The notes under the pieces were generated by a model, which was not told the DNA's origin, ran no database searches, and saw only the letters and a program-made list of their open reading frames with translations. Position numbers and translations under genes: made by a program. A DNA stretch of 64,000 bases from Actinoplanes sichuanensis (lineage in GTDB: Bacteria; Actinomycetota; Actinomycetes; Mycobacteriales; Micromonosporaceae): the NCBI RefSeq assembly GCF_033097365.1, contig NZ_AP028461.1, positions 11,993,501 to 12,057,500 on the forward strand. Reading direction: 5' to 3'. This document shows, piece by piece, positions 41,632 to 50,032 of this stretch (the first letter of the stretch is position 1; each line of letters starts with the position of its first letter).

Positions 41632-42640
41632 CCTGTGCAGTCCCGGGTGTGTACGCGCCGGCCTCGGGGGCGGCCGGCGCGGAGGCTGGAGGTGATGCGG
41701 CGGGGGGTGTGTGGTCGCCGGCTGGTTGATGCGCCGATCGCAGACGGGCAACAGCGGCGAGCACACTGGGCGCAGGCTGGCCGTCGAGCCAGCGCAGGTG
41801 GTGGTAGCCGCCGGGTTCGGCCTGCCACTGGTCTGCAGTGACGATGCCGGGCGAAAGCAGGGTGAACCGGGGATCGATGAGGGCGGCGAGTTGGCCGGCG
41901 GTGCGCAGGACGGCGGGTGTCGGGGTGTGTTGCTCGAACAGCTGGTAGGCGACTTCTTGACGTCGCCGCTGGTCGGGATCGGGTGTTGCGTGGGTGATGA
42001 CCAGCAGGCTGCCGGGAGCCAGGGCCTCGACGAGGCCGGTGATGCTGTGGGCGGCGGTCGCGTCGTCGGTGATGAACTGCAGGACCGTTCCGAGGACTAC
42101 GGCGACCGGCTCGCCGAAGTCGAGGAAGCTCATGACGGCGTCGTGGTAGACGATGTGGTCCGGGTCGAGCAGGTCACCGCGGACGGCGTGGGCGCGCGGG
42201 TGGTCGCGGAGTAGCTGCCGGGCCTGTTCGACTGCGATGGGGTCGATGTCGATGTAGACCACGCGAGCGTCCGGGTCGAGATCGTGGAGGGTCTCGTGGG
42301 TGGCGCCGAGAACGGGGATCCCCGCCCCGATGTCGAGGAACTGGCGGATGCCGCACGTGCTCAGCCATTCGGTGACGCGTTCGAGGACTTCACGGTTGGC
42401 GCGGGCCGCCCGCCGGGCCGGTGGGTAGACGCCTTCGATGCGGTCCCACAGGTCCCGGTCGGCCTGGAAGTTGTGCATGCCGCCCACCGCGTAGTTGTAG
42501 ATCCGCGCTGGTGCTGCGGCGACGATTTCCGTCTCCTCCGGAATCCAGCGGGGCTCGGCCGACCCCGGTTGGCGTCGAGGTGCTGTGTCGTGGCTCGGGT
42601 CGCCGGAGGCGTGGGGTCCAGGCGGTGGAGCTTCGGTCAT
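41624..42640 (-). CDS. DUF574 SAM-dependent methyltransferase
   Basis: 338 residues, ATG 42640 behind GAGGAATCG. It has the same architecture as its neighbour: PARIYNYAVGGMHNFQADRDLWDRIE, ANREVLERVTEWLSTCGIRQFLDIGAGIP and ARVVYIDIDPIAVEQARQLL. The extra 30 residues at each end are proline/alanine-rich and likely disordered. Tandem with the 40849-41631 gene. Confidence 0.88.
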   Translation of the reverse strand: MTEAPPPGPHASGDPSHDTAPRRQPGSAEPRWIPEETEIVAAAPARIYNYAVGGMHNFQADRDLWDRIEGVYPPARRAARANREVLERVTEWLSTCGIRQFLDIGAGIPVLGATHETLHDLDPDARVVYIDIDPIAVEQARQLLRDHPRAHAVRGDLLDPDHIVYHDAVMSFLDFGEPVAVVLGTVLQFITDDATAAHSITGLVEALAPGSLLVITHATPDPDQRRRQEVAYQLFEQHTPTPAVLRTAGQLAALIDPRFTLLSPGIVTADQWQAEPGGYHHLRWLDGQPAPSVLAAVARLRSAHQPAGDHTPPAASPPASAPAAPEAGAYTPGTAQDV

Positions 42641-42731
42641 CGGTCGATTCCTCGAGATCGGATGGTCGCTAGGGTCGGACAGCGGGGTGTGGCACGGGCC
42701 GGTCGCTTTGCTGCCGGCCCTGCGGTGTCGG

Positions 42732-43616
42732 TCAAGGGATGGCCGCGACGGTGTCGGCCTGCCGGTAGGTGCGGTAGCTGAGCACGGCCGGATAGGTGAG
42801 CTTGAGGGCGGGCGCACCGCCAGTGGAGATCTGTTCGGAGGCCAGGAACCGGCCGGTGGCCGCCTCGATCAGGAACACGTACTGGCTTTGGCCGCCGGAC
42901 GCGGTGCTGGCTGCGGTGAAGGCGACGCCGGGGCGGCCGGCGCGGTCGGTGCTGGTGCCGGCATAGGTCAGCGTGGTGTGGCCGTCGAGGACGGTGAGGA
43001 CGGCGGCGCGTTCGCGGCCGGTCAGGACCCTCTCCAGGAGAAGGTCGGTGACGCCGACGATGACCGCGTCGTCGCGGGTGGAGTTGCGGGCCAGCCAATC
43101 GGCGAGTTCGTCAGGGTCGGTCGGTGGCCGGCCAGCGAACGCCACCGCGAAGGTCCCCGCCGCGTAGTCGTTGCGGACGGAGCGGCCGGTGGGGGCGTCG
43201 GGGCCGACGAAGGCGTGGATGTCGGCGGTGGAGGCGCCCGGAGCCAGCAAGAGGTCGATCGTTCGGGCCCGGCCGTCGCTCGCGCGCCACAACTCTCGCC
43301 GGGACGGGAACATGGCCGAGGTGACGTCTCCGTCGGCGACTGCTGAGTGCACGTCCCAGCGCTCGGTGATGAGGTGATCCACAGTCCCGGCCGAGCCGGT
43401 GGTGTCGGTCAGGGCCGTACGCGCGAGGTCGGTGAGGGTGACCGGGGCGACGCCCGCCGCGGCGGTGGTGATCGGAAGCGGGGCGGGCGTGGCGGCGTGG
43501 GCGGGCTCCTGGTGCGGCAGAACGACGATGAGCAGGCCGACGGCGACAGCTGTCACCATGCCGATTCCGGCGATCCAGAGCAGTCGGTGCCTTGTAGTCG
43601 TGCCGGTGGTGGTCAT
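42732..43616 (-). CDS. membrane-anchored exported protein, CU044_5270-like
   Basis: 294 residues with a single N-terminal membrane segment (LLWIAGIGMVTAVAVGLLIVVL) and an exported remainder. It resembles proteins labelled CU044_5270 in actinomycetes: a short repeat-like region with PTDPDELADWLARNS, ERVLTGRERAAVLTVL, and STDRAGRPGVAFTA...LIEAATGRFLASEQ. The lipoprotein at 47448-48335 has the same C-terminal pattern. Function unknown. Confidence 0.65.
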   Translation of the reverse strand: MTTTGTTTRHRLLWIAGIGMVTAVAVGLLIVVLPHQEPAHAATPAPLPITTAAAGVAPVTLTDLARTALTDTTGSAGTVDHLITERWDVHSAVADGDVTSAMFPSRRELWRASDGRARTIDLLLAPGASTADIHAFVGPDAPTGRSVRNDYAAGTFAVAFAGRPPTDPDELADWLARNSTRDDAVIVGVTDLLLERVLTGRERAAVLTVLDGHTTLTYAGTSTDRAGRPGVAFTAASTASGGQSQYVFLIEAATGRFLASEQISTGGAPALKLTYPAVLSYRTYRQADTVAAIP

Positions 43617-43687
43617 GATGTCTCTCGGTTGGCGGTGCTTTGCTGAGGGCGGGCCTCGGGCCGGGCGGCTCGGGTAAGGGCTGAGGT

Positions 43688-44191
43688 TCAGCAGCGGTGG
43701 TGCAGCCAGTCGATGTCCGGCGGCGCGTTCTCTGCGGTGCGGGTGCTCGCGGTGAGCGTGAGGAGCAGATGCTCGGTCGCCTCGCTGGGCGGGCCGCCGC
43801 CGGCATCGGAGCGGAAGAAGCCGACGGTCTCGTTCGGGTGGCCACCGGGGGGCAGGTTGTTGTGGATGGAACGCGGGCGGCGTTCCCATCCGATCCAGCG
43901 CAAATCGATGTGTCCGCATGCTGTGGTGGTGACCCGGGGATAGCCGAAGTCGGGGGCTGCGTACAGGCACAGGGTGTCGGCCGGGCAGTCAGGCCTTGCC
44001 GTGGTGGCCGGTGCGTTGGTGACGGTCAGCAGGGGCGCACCGTCCTTGCGGTGGAAGGTGCCTTGTCCGGTGCTGTCGAGCTGCGAGGCCGGCGGCGGCG
44101 TAGGCCGAGGAGTGGGCCAGGCCGCGTACGCGGCGGAGGCGAGCGATGCCGCGACGATGAGTGCGGCGACGACGGCAGTGCGACGGTTCAT
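43688..44191 (-). CDS. secreted beta/gamma-crystallin-like (peptidase-inhibitor I36 type) protein
   Basis: 167 residues with a signal peptide (MNRRTAVVAALIVAASLASA). The mature part contains CPADTLCLYAAPDFGYPRVTTTACG, RWIGWERRPRSIHNNLP and two pairs of cysteines, a pattern like the small Streptomyces metalloprotease inhibitor group. The similarity is limited and the call is tentative. Confidence 0.5.
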   Translation of the reverse strand: MNRRTAVVAALIVAASLASAAYAAWPTPRPTPPPASQLDSTGQGTFHRKDGAPLLTVTNAPATTARPDCPADTLCLYAAPDFGYPRVTTTACGHIDLRWIGWERRPRSIHNNLPPGGHPNETVGFFRSDAGGGPPSEATEHLLLTLTASTRTAENAPPDIDWLHHRC

Positions 44192-44478
44192 CGACGGAGT
44201 CGCCTTCCCTTTGTCATGCGAGTGCAGAGCAAGCTGTGGGCCTGGTGATCGTGTGGTCAGATCAGGCGCGGCGTTGTCCGGCGTCGGCTGCCAGCGACGG
44301 GAGCGGGTGACAATTCGCCGGCGTGCAGGACTTCTCGGTGCTGGATCGGATCGCCGCCGCAAAGCAGGACGTCGCCCTCCGGGACGAGACGTGAGATGAC
44401 GCGTCGGCTGGCGATCGGCGCACTGCTGACGGCCCGGGCGACGTGGGACGGCGGCGATTGGCGGACCGGTGGGGCATG

Positions 44479-45753
44479 TCAGGTGCTCCATTGCGGGGTG
44501 ATGTCGCGGCTGGTGGTGCCGGGTTCGCGGGGGCGGCGTGGTGCGGGGATCGCGGCGACCACCGGAAGGGTGGGGTGCCGGGTGATACGCCGGGCCGGGT
44601 ACAGCACCGCGAGCAGGTAGGCGATGCCGAACGCCCACAACGTGCCCGTCAGCGTGGCGGCGTTGACCGCTGTGATGGCGAGCAGGCCGGCGATGGGCAG
44701 GCCGATCCAGCTGAGCGCGTCGACCAGCGCGAACACCCGCCCCCGCAGTTCAGCGGGGGCGACCTCCGCGATGGTGGCTCTCAGCGCGGGGTTGAAGATC
44801 CCGCTTCCCACGCCGGCTATCACGTAGACCGCGATGATGACCGCGGGGGGGCAGTCCACGGCGAGCACGATGATGCGGGTGGGACCGCTGATGATCACGC
44901 CGGCCAGGTAGGCGGCTTGGCGGGGTAGCCGGGCGCCGAGCCAGGCGGCAGCGATGGCGGAGCAGACCGCCGCGCCGCCGGCGGCGCTCAGCAAGAGGCC
45001 CGTGAACGTGGGATCGTGCCCGTTTTCTCGCGCCCATAGGGGGATGAGAATGACGATCAGGCCGCTGTCGAGGCAGTTGGTGACGACATACATGACGGTG
45101 ATGGCGCGCAGTGGCCGATCGCGGAAGACCACTCGGACACCCGCCCATAGTTGTCGCAGGTAGGAGTCCGGTTTGCTGGCGACGGTCCGGCGGTCGGCGA
45201 CTCGGATGCGCCAGGCGAGCGCGGAGGCGACGCTGAACAGCAGGCTGACCAGCCACAGGGTGCGCGAGGTGCCGTAGAGGCTGATCAGCACACCGGCCAC
45301 GGCGGGGCCGAGGGTGCTGGCGGCACTTTCAGCGACGACGGCGAGGGCCTGCCCACGATCGGACGGCTGACGTGCGGCAACGGTGACGTCCGGCAACAGC
45401 ACGTTCTTGGCAGCAGCGGCCGGGCCGTCCGCGGCGCCGACGACCGCCATCGCGGTCATCAGCAGCCACAGGGGCGGTGTCCCGGCGGCGGCGAGCGTCG
45501 CGACTGCGGCCGCGCCGATTAGGTCTCCGCCGGCAGCGACCCGGGCTGCTGGGACGCGGTCGAGTAGCGGTCCGGACAGTCCTTGCATGATCACGTACGG
45601 CAGGGTGTGGGACAACGCCACCGTGCCGGCCTCGGTGAGCGTTCCGGTGGTGATGACCAGCCACGGGACGGCGAGCATCAGCAGCCGGTGTCCGGTCAGC
45701 GCCCCGGACCGGGAGACGAGCAGCGCGGCCAGCGGCCGCCACGCCCTGGTCAT
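44479..45753 (-). CDS. MFS transporter
   Basis: 424 residues with about 12 membrane segments. Landmarks: LLMLAVPWLVITTG near the start, GPLLDRVPAARVAAGGDLIGAAAVATL (loop 2-3), SLYGTSRTLWLVSLLFSVASALAWRIR, and GSGIFNPALRATIAEVAPAELRGRVFALV (loop 10-11, typical of the MFS_3 exporter group). The substrate is not predictable; exporters of this group often carry drugs or macrolides. The basic C-terminus is cytoplasmic. 287 bp separate it from the I36-like gene, with no other gene in the gap. Confidence 0.88.
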   Translation of the reverse strand: MTRAWRPLAALLVSRSGALTGHRLLMLAVPWLVITTGTLTEAGTVALSHTLPYVIMQGLSGPLLDRVPAARVAAGGDLIGAAAVATLAAAGTPPLWLLMTAMAVVGAADGPAAAAKNVLLPDVTVAARQPSDRGQALAVVAESAASTLGPAVAGVLISLYGTSRTLWLVSLLFSVASALAWRIRVADRRTVASKPDSYLRQLWAGVRVVFRDRPLRAITVMYVVTNCLDSGLIVILIPLWARENGHDPTFTGLLLSAAGGAAVCSAIAAAWLGARLPRQAAYLAGVIISGPTRIIVLAVDCPPAVIIAVYVIAGVGSGIFNPALRATIAEVAPAELRGRVFALVDALSWIGLPIAGLLAITAVNAATLTGTLWAFGIAYLLAVLYPARRITRHPTLPVVAAIPAPRRPREPGTTSRDITPQWST

Positions 45754-46006
45754 GGCAGATCCTGCGGCTCGGCGTGTCCGGCGCCGCGCGGGCGGTGGAC
45801 CGGGATGCCGGAGGCGGGCGTCCTGGCTGTCGGCCGACTGGGACGGCCGCATCGGGTGGTCGTCGTGAGGTGTGGGAGCGGCGACCACCCGATGCCGCGG
45901 TGTCGTGGCATGCGACCGGTGCGCTGGTGCGGATCCATCAACTCCTCCGATCAGATGTGCGGGAAGAGGGTGCGGGAACAGCGCCCGCCGTGTGTGGCGG
46001 TGGTCG

Positions 46007-46918
46007 TCACGTGACGAGATGCAGGACGAGGGCGAGGGCCGGCAGCAAGATCGCAGCCGCGCGGAGTACGGGGTGCCAGCTCGGTCGCTGGTAGGCCACC
46101 GAACCGGTGCCGGGTCTGGCTCGCGGGTCGGTGCCTGCTGGCGATGAACCGCCGGCCCGGAGATTGCTGGCCGCCGCGGCTGATGTGCGGGTGACCTGCT
46201 GGGGCGTGTGGGTGCACAACGTGCCGCGGTGAGTGTCGATGTAATCCGCATCGGCCGCGGCGAGCGTGGTGGTGTGGGTGATGACCAGGTCGTCCCAGGC
46301 CGGTGTGTCACGGGCTTGACAGATCACGGCGATCAGGTCGAGGTCGCGGCGACAGGACCGCAGGAGGCGGATGATCGCGCGCAGGAGGGTCGTGCCGGTG
46401 CTGAGGTCGCCGTCGGGGTGGTGGCGCCAGGTGTCCCAGGCCTCGCAAACGGTGAGTTGCGCTTGGCGGCAGTGGCCGGCAGCGTGCAGGCTGGCGGCAA
46501 ACCCGACGGCCGCAGACAACGACGCTTGAGGCTGGTGAACGCGGTAGCCGGCGAGCAGTCGGCGCCGGACCGCGACGGCCTGGGTGTAACGGCCGTGCTG
46601 GTGCAGGGCGATGCCGTAGGCGTCGGCGGCGGCCAGGCGGCGGGGATGCCCGCACTGGTAGAGGCGGTGGCTGGCGTGGTAGGCGTAGTGCGCCGCGCGC
46701 AGCTGTGCGGGGCCGGTGGTGAGCGTGGCGTACAGGATGCTGACGTCGATCAGCGCCGGGGAGGGAACTTCCGTGTGGTCCAGGGTTTTGACCGCGGGGG
46801 CGAGCAGGGCGGCGGCGTCGGCGGGGTGTCCTGTGACGGCCAGGCCGAACGCGGTCATGGCGAGGCTGCCGAGCTCGTCGACGGTGGTGCCGTCATGCGG
46901 GGTGCTGGGGCCGGTCAT
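46007..46918 (-). CDS. TPR-like protein with C-terminal membrane anchor
   Basis: 303 residues. Helical repeats (about 1-220) of the kind seen in TPR proteins: AAHYAYHASHRLYQCGHPRRLAAADAYGIALHQHGRYTQAVAVRRRLLAGYRVH spans two to three helix pairs. A C-terminal membrane helix (AAAILLPALALVLHLV) anchors it. Start ATG 46918 overlaps the stop of the HTH gene (ATGA). Similar helical proteins are encoded at 48332-49009 and 49208-50032. Confidence 0.65.
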   Translation of the reverse strand: MTGPSTPHDGTTVDELGSLAMTAFGLAVTGHPADAAALLAPAVKTLDHTEVPSPALIDVSILYATLTTGPAQLRAAHYAYHASHRLYQCGHPRRLAAADAYGIALHQHGRYTQAVAVRRRLLAGYRVHQPQASLSAAVGFAASLHAAGHCRQAQLTVCEAWDTWRHHPDGDLSTGTTLLRAIIRLLRSCRRDLDLIAVICQARDTPAWDDLVITHTTTLAAADADYIDTHRGTLCTHTPQQVTRTSAAAASNLRAGGSSPAGTDPRARPGTGSVAYQRPSWHPVLRAAAILLPALALVLHLVT

Positions 46919-47196
46919 GGGGTGGTGCGCTTGTGGCCGTGGGCGGGTCGGCGCGGCACGCCGGCTTCGTTGAGCAGGTTCCAGACAAATCCGTAGGGGC
47001 GTTTCAGCTGCTTCGCGATGGCCCGGATCGACAGCGGCCGGTCCTCCGAGCCCGGGGCGGGCTGGTAGAGCCGAACGACGCGCTGGCGGATCTCCTCGCG
47101 GGCATCTCCGGTGACCGGGGGCGATACGTGGCGGGGACGGGACCGTGGTGACTCGGTGGCGGGTGCCGGGACAGGTTCGCTGGCGATTGATGTCAT
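46915..47196 (-). CDS. small helix-turn-helix protein
   Basis: 93 residues from ATG 47196 (GTG 47199 is also possible). The C-terminal 45 residues, LSIRAIAKQLKRPYGFVWNLLNEAGVPRR, match the small HTH proteins (also the Lsr2 C-terminal type) with a conserved RPYG-FV-LL-EAGV core. The N-terminal 40 residues are proline-rich. It probably binds DNA. Coupled to the TPR-like gene by ATGA overlap. Confidence 0.7.
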   Translation of the reverse strand: MTSIASEPVPAPATESPRSRPRHVSPPVTGDAREEIRQRVVRLYQPAPGSEDRPLSIRAIAKQLKRPYGFVWNLLNEAGVPRRPAHGHKRTTP

Positions 47197-47270
47197 CACG
47201 AGGGCTCCTGACGTGGGTGAGGCGGACCACGGTGGCGCGTTCCGGCTCGGGGCGTCGTGGCAGGACTGGT

Positions 47271-47312
47271 GGGCGGTGCGCTGGGTTCTGGGGAGACGTC
47301 AGCGCACCGCCC
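47271..47312 (-). terminator. 13-bp perfect stem-loop
   Basis: GGGCGGTGCGCTG (47271-47283) pairs with 47300-47312, between the lipoprotein gene and the HTH gene. Confidence 0.65.
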
Positions 47313-47447
47313 CGGCAACGCGACCGGGAAGGTCGTGCTGCCGGGACCGCGCAACGCCGGACGGCGCATGGGTGAGGCCGGCATGGCGGTCGTCGAGGGA
47401 GCGCAGTGGGATCGCTGGTGGTGGTGCGACCCGGTGCGCCGGTCGGG

Positions 47448-48335
47448 TTAGGGGTTGGGTGGTTGCTCGCGGGTGGTGGTGCGGTCGCGTTCGAGGTAGA
47501 GGGTGATACGCCGGGGATGACGGGCGTTGGCCTCGGCGGTGGCCGCGGTCAGCGGAACGCCGGTGGCGGGGTCGATGACGATCGTGTCGGTGGTGTGCTG
47601 GCCGGGCCGGGTGAGTACGAAAGCCCAGCCGGTACGCCCGAGCAGGTCGCGGGCGATGCCGTCGAAAGTGAGGTCGGGGATGGTGGCGAGCAGGCGCAGG
47701 GTGGCGGCGCGGGCCGGCTGGTCGAGGTAGAAGCCGTCGGCGAGCTGGAGGTATCGGTCGAATAGAACGTGCCGCCGGCAGACGGTGCCGTGCTGGGTGG
47801 AGAGGGCGTCGGCCATGGCTCGTGGGTCGTGGGGTACGGGTTCGGTGATGACAGCGTCGAGCCGGGCGCCGTTGGCCAGCGGGTAGTCGACGATCTGAGC
47901 CGGTGCTGTGGCGAGGCGCTGCCGTTCGGCCCGGTCCGGGAAGTGGGCGGGATCGCGGTGCAGGGCCAGCTTGCGGGTGTTGGTGCGTGCGGTGCCGTCG
48001 GCGGCTCGCCAGATGATGACGTCGTGGGCTTCGATGGTGTCGCCGGTGATGGACCACTGCTGGGTGTGTACGGCGGAGTACGGGTAGGCGGCGGCCGTTC
48101 GTGTGTCGGCGGGTATGGCCGTGATCGTGTCTGCCATCGCGGCCAGCCGCGCCTGCGTGCTGACGATGCCGTCCACCGCCGTGGTACTCGGTGACGGCTG
48201 ATCGACCGAACAGGGGTGTCGCTGCGACTCAGGCCTCGGCGCTTCGGTGGTGGCGCACGCCGTCAGGGTCACCAGTGTGGCGGCGAGCACGACGATGGGC
48301 CGGCGTCGGCCCGGGCTCGGGCGTGTCCTGCTCAT
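47448..48335 (-). CDS. lipoprotein, CU044_5270-like
   Basis: 295 residues. Signal peptide with lipobox LTAC (Cys27). The mature protein includes TQARLAAMADTITAIPADTRTAAA, SVHTQQWS-like and WRAADGTARTNTRKLALHRDP segments, ending with GWAFVLTRPGQHTTDTIVIDPATGVPL, the same theme as the 42732-43616 protein. ATG 48335 overlaps the stop upstream (ATGA). Likely a surface-anchored partner of the TPR-like proteins; role unknown. Confidence 0.7.
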   Translation of the reverse strand: MSRTRPSPGRRRPIVVLAATLVTLTACATTEAPRPESQRHPCSVDQPSPSTTAVDGIVSTQARLAAMADTITAIPADTRTAAAYPYSAVHTQQWSITGDTIEAHDVIIWRAADGTARTNTRKLALHRDPAHFPDRAERQRLATAPAQIVDYPLANGARLDAVITEPVPHDPRAMADALSTQHGTVCRRHVLFDRYLQLADGFYLDQPARAATLRLLATIPDLTFDGIARDLLGRTGWAFVLTRPGQHTTDTIVIDPATGVPLTAATAEANARHPRRITLYLERDRTTTREQPPNP

Positions 48336-49009
48336 CGGCGGCCTTTCGCGCATCGGTGGGTGATGGCGGTGTGCCGCAGGAGCTGGGCCAGGGCGGCGGG
48401 CGCCAGCTGGGTGAGGTCGGGGGTGAGCAGCCCGCCCGGCAGCGGGTCCGGTTCGCCGGGGTAGGGGTGGCGACGGTGCCGGCAGATGTCGTGCATCACG
48501 GTGTAGGCATGGAAGATCGCGACCGCGACGGGATGGTCGCGGTACTTGCGGTCGTCGGTGATCTGGAGGAGCCGGGCGAGGCGGGTGCCTCCCTCGACGC
48601 AGTTGATGAGGCCGTAGGTGGCGACGGCGTAGACGGCTCCGGCGAGGACGATCCGGGCGGGGTCGCTCTGCCGGGCGCCGAGGCGGGCGTAGTCGTGACA
48701 CGCTGTCATTGCCGTGGGGTCGCCGAGCCGGCAGGCCAGGTCGGCCCGGACCGCGCGGGCGGCGAGGAGGCGGACGGTGTCGGCGCGCGAGACGGCGGTG
48801 ACGGCCTGCCCGGCGACGGTGTAGGCGACCTGGTGCTGGCCGAGCCGGTGGTAGGTCTCGGCGAGCAGGATCTGGGTGTCCACGGTGTCGAGGCCGGGGT
48901 TGTCCTGCAACGTCTGCAACCCGTGGCGGGGGTCGGTGCGGATCCGCTCCCGTAAAGCCTGCAGCCGGGAGACGGCCGCCGCGGCGGTGCTGATGGGTGT
49001 GACGGTCAC
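48332..49009 (-). CDS. TPR-like helical protein
   Basis: 225 residues from GTG 49009 behind AAAGGA. Repeat-helical composition: DTQILLAETYHRLGQHQVAYTVAGQAVTAV and LLAARAVRADLACRLGDPTAMTACHDYARLG, each a helix-turn-helix TPR-type pair. No enzyme motif. Coupled to the downstream lipoprotein gene. Confidence 0.6.
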   Translation of the reverse strand: MTVTPISTAAAAVSRLQALRERIRTDPRHGLQTLQDNPGLDTVDTQILLAETYHRLGQHQVAYTVAGQAVTAVSRADTVRLLAARAVRADLACRLGDPTAMTACHDYARLGARQSDPARIVLAGAVYAVATYGLINCVEGGTRLARLLQITDDRKYRDHPVAVAIFHAYTVMHDICRHRRHPYPGEPDPLPGGLLTPDLTQLAPAALAQLLRHTAITHRCAKGRR

Positions 49010-49207
49010 CAGAGGATGTCCTTTGATCGGTAGCGTGCCTGGCGACACGGTGGGACTTGGCGAATTGGGCCGAGGCGTGGCTCCGTGGCCGGGGCGGGAT
49101 ACGGCCGCTCGGCGCTGTCCGCCGGGCGGCGGTCGCGGCAGGCACCCGGTGGGGTATGTCTGCGGGGCGGCTCGCGGCGTGCACCGGCGGCCTGCTGCGC
49201 AGCTCGA

Positions 49208-50032
49208 TCACGGGGAGCTGCTCGGTGGTGGGCGCGGAGTGCTGCTGCCACCTGGCAAGGGTGCGATCCCGCGGGCCGTGATCTTCTGGAGCAGCACCAG
49301 CCATCCGTCACGGCGTTGCGGGCCGGGGGCGGGGTCGCCGGTGCGGTCGCGGCTGCAGATGCGCCGGTGGTCGCGTTCGGTTCGGGCGAGCAGCTCGGCG
49401 GCCGCCTCGGGCGGGTAGTCGCGCCAGTCGAGTTGAGGGCCGTGGATTTGCAGCAGCTGTACGGCCTCGCGGAAGCGGCCGCAGCCGGCGCGAACCGCTG
49501 CGGCGGCGGTCAGGACGTCCTCGGTCCCGCGGTGGGTACCGCGGCCGACGGCGAGGCGCAGGCTCAGCGCCGCGGTGCTGTGTTCGTCGGCTTCGGCGCA
49601 CTGGCCGTCGGCGTGCAGCGCCTGGGCGAGCAGGTAGTGGATGTTGATGATCTGCTCGTTGTCGCTGCCGTTGCGCAGCCAAGCGCCGAGAACCGCCTCG
49701 TACAGGGTGATGGCCGGATACGCCAAGCCCTGGGCGATGAGGATGTCGGCATAGTCCTCGGCCAGGAGAAAGTAGCGGGGGTGCTCGGTGCCGTAGAGGG
49801 CCCGGCCGGCGCGTTCGGCGTAGCGGGCCCAGGTCAGCTGGTCTTGCGGATCGGTGACCCACGTGGCGTACTGACTGGCCACGGCGATCAGATCGGCGTC
49901 GGCCGGTGCGGTGATCGGGTCGATGGTTGCCAGGGCATCGGTGAGCATCAGAAGGGCCTGCTCGGGACCGTTGTCGCCGCCGCTCAGATGCACTACGCGG
50001 GCGCGGTGCGCCAGCCGACGAAGTCGGTTCAC
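49208..50032 (-). CDS. TPR-like helical protein
   Basis: 274 residues from GTG 50032, which overlaps the stop of the ABC ATPase gene (GTGA), so it belongs to the transporter operon. Repeats such as TWARYAERAGRALYGTEHPRYFLLAEDYADILIAQGLAYPAITLYEAVLGAWL resemble TPRs. It may serve as a protein-interaction scaffold. The C-terminal 25 residues are proline/serine-rich. Confidence 0.65.
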   Translation of the reverse strand: MNRLRRLAHRARVVHLSGGDNGPEQALLMLTDALATIDPITAPADADLIAVASQYATWVTDPQDQLTWARYAERAGRALYGTEHPRYFLLAEDYADILIAQGLAYPAITLYEAVLGAWLRNGSDNEQIINIHYLLAQALHADGQCAEADEHSTAALSLRLAVGRGTHRGTEDVLTAAAAVRAGCGRFREAVQLLQIHGPQLDWRDYPPEAAAELLARTERDHRRICSRDRTGDPAPGPQRRDGWLVLLQKITARGIAPLPGGSSTPRPPPSSSP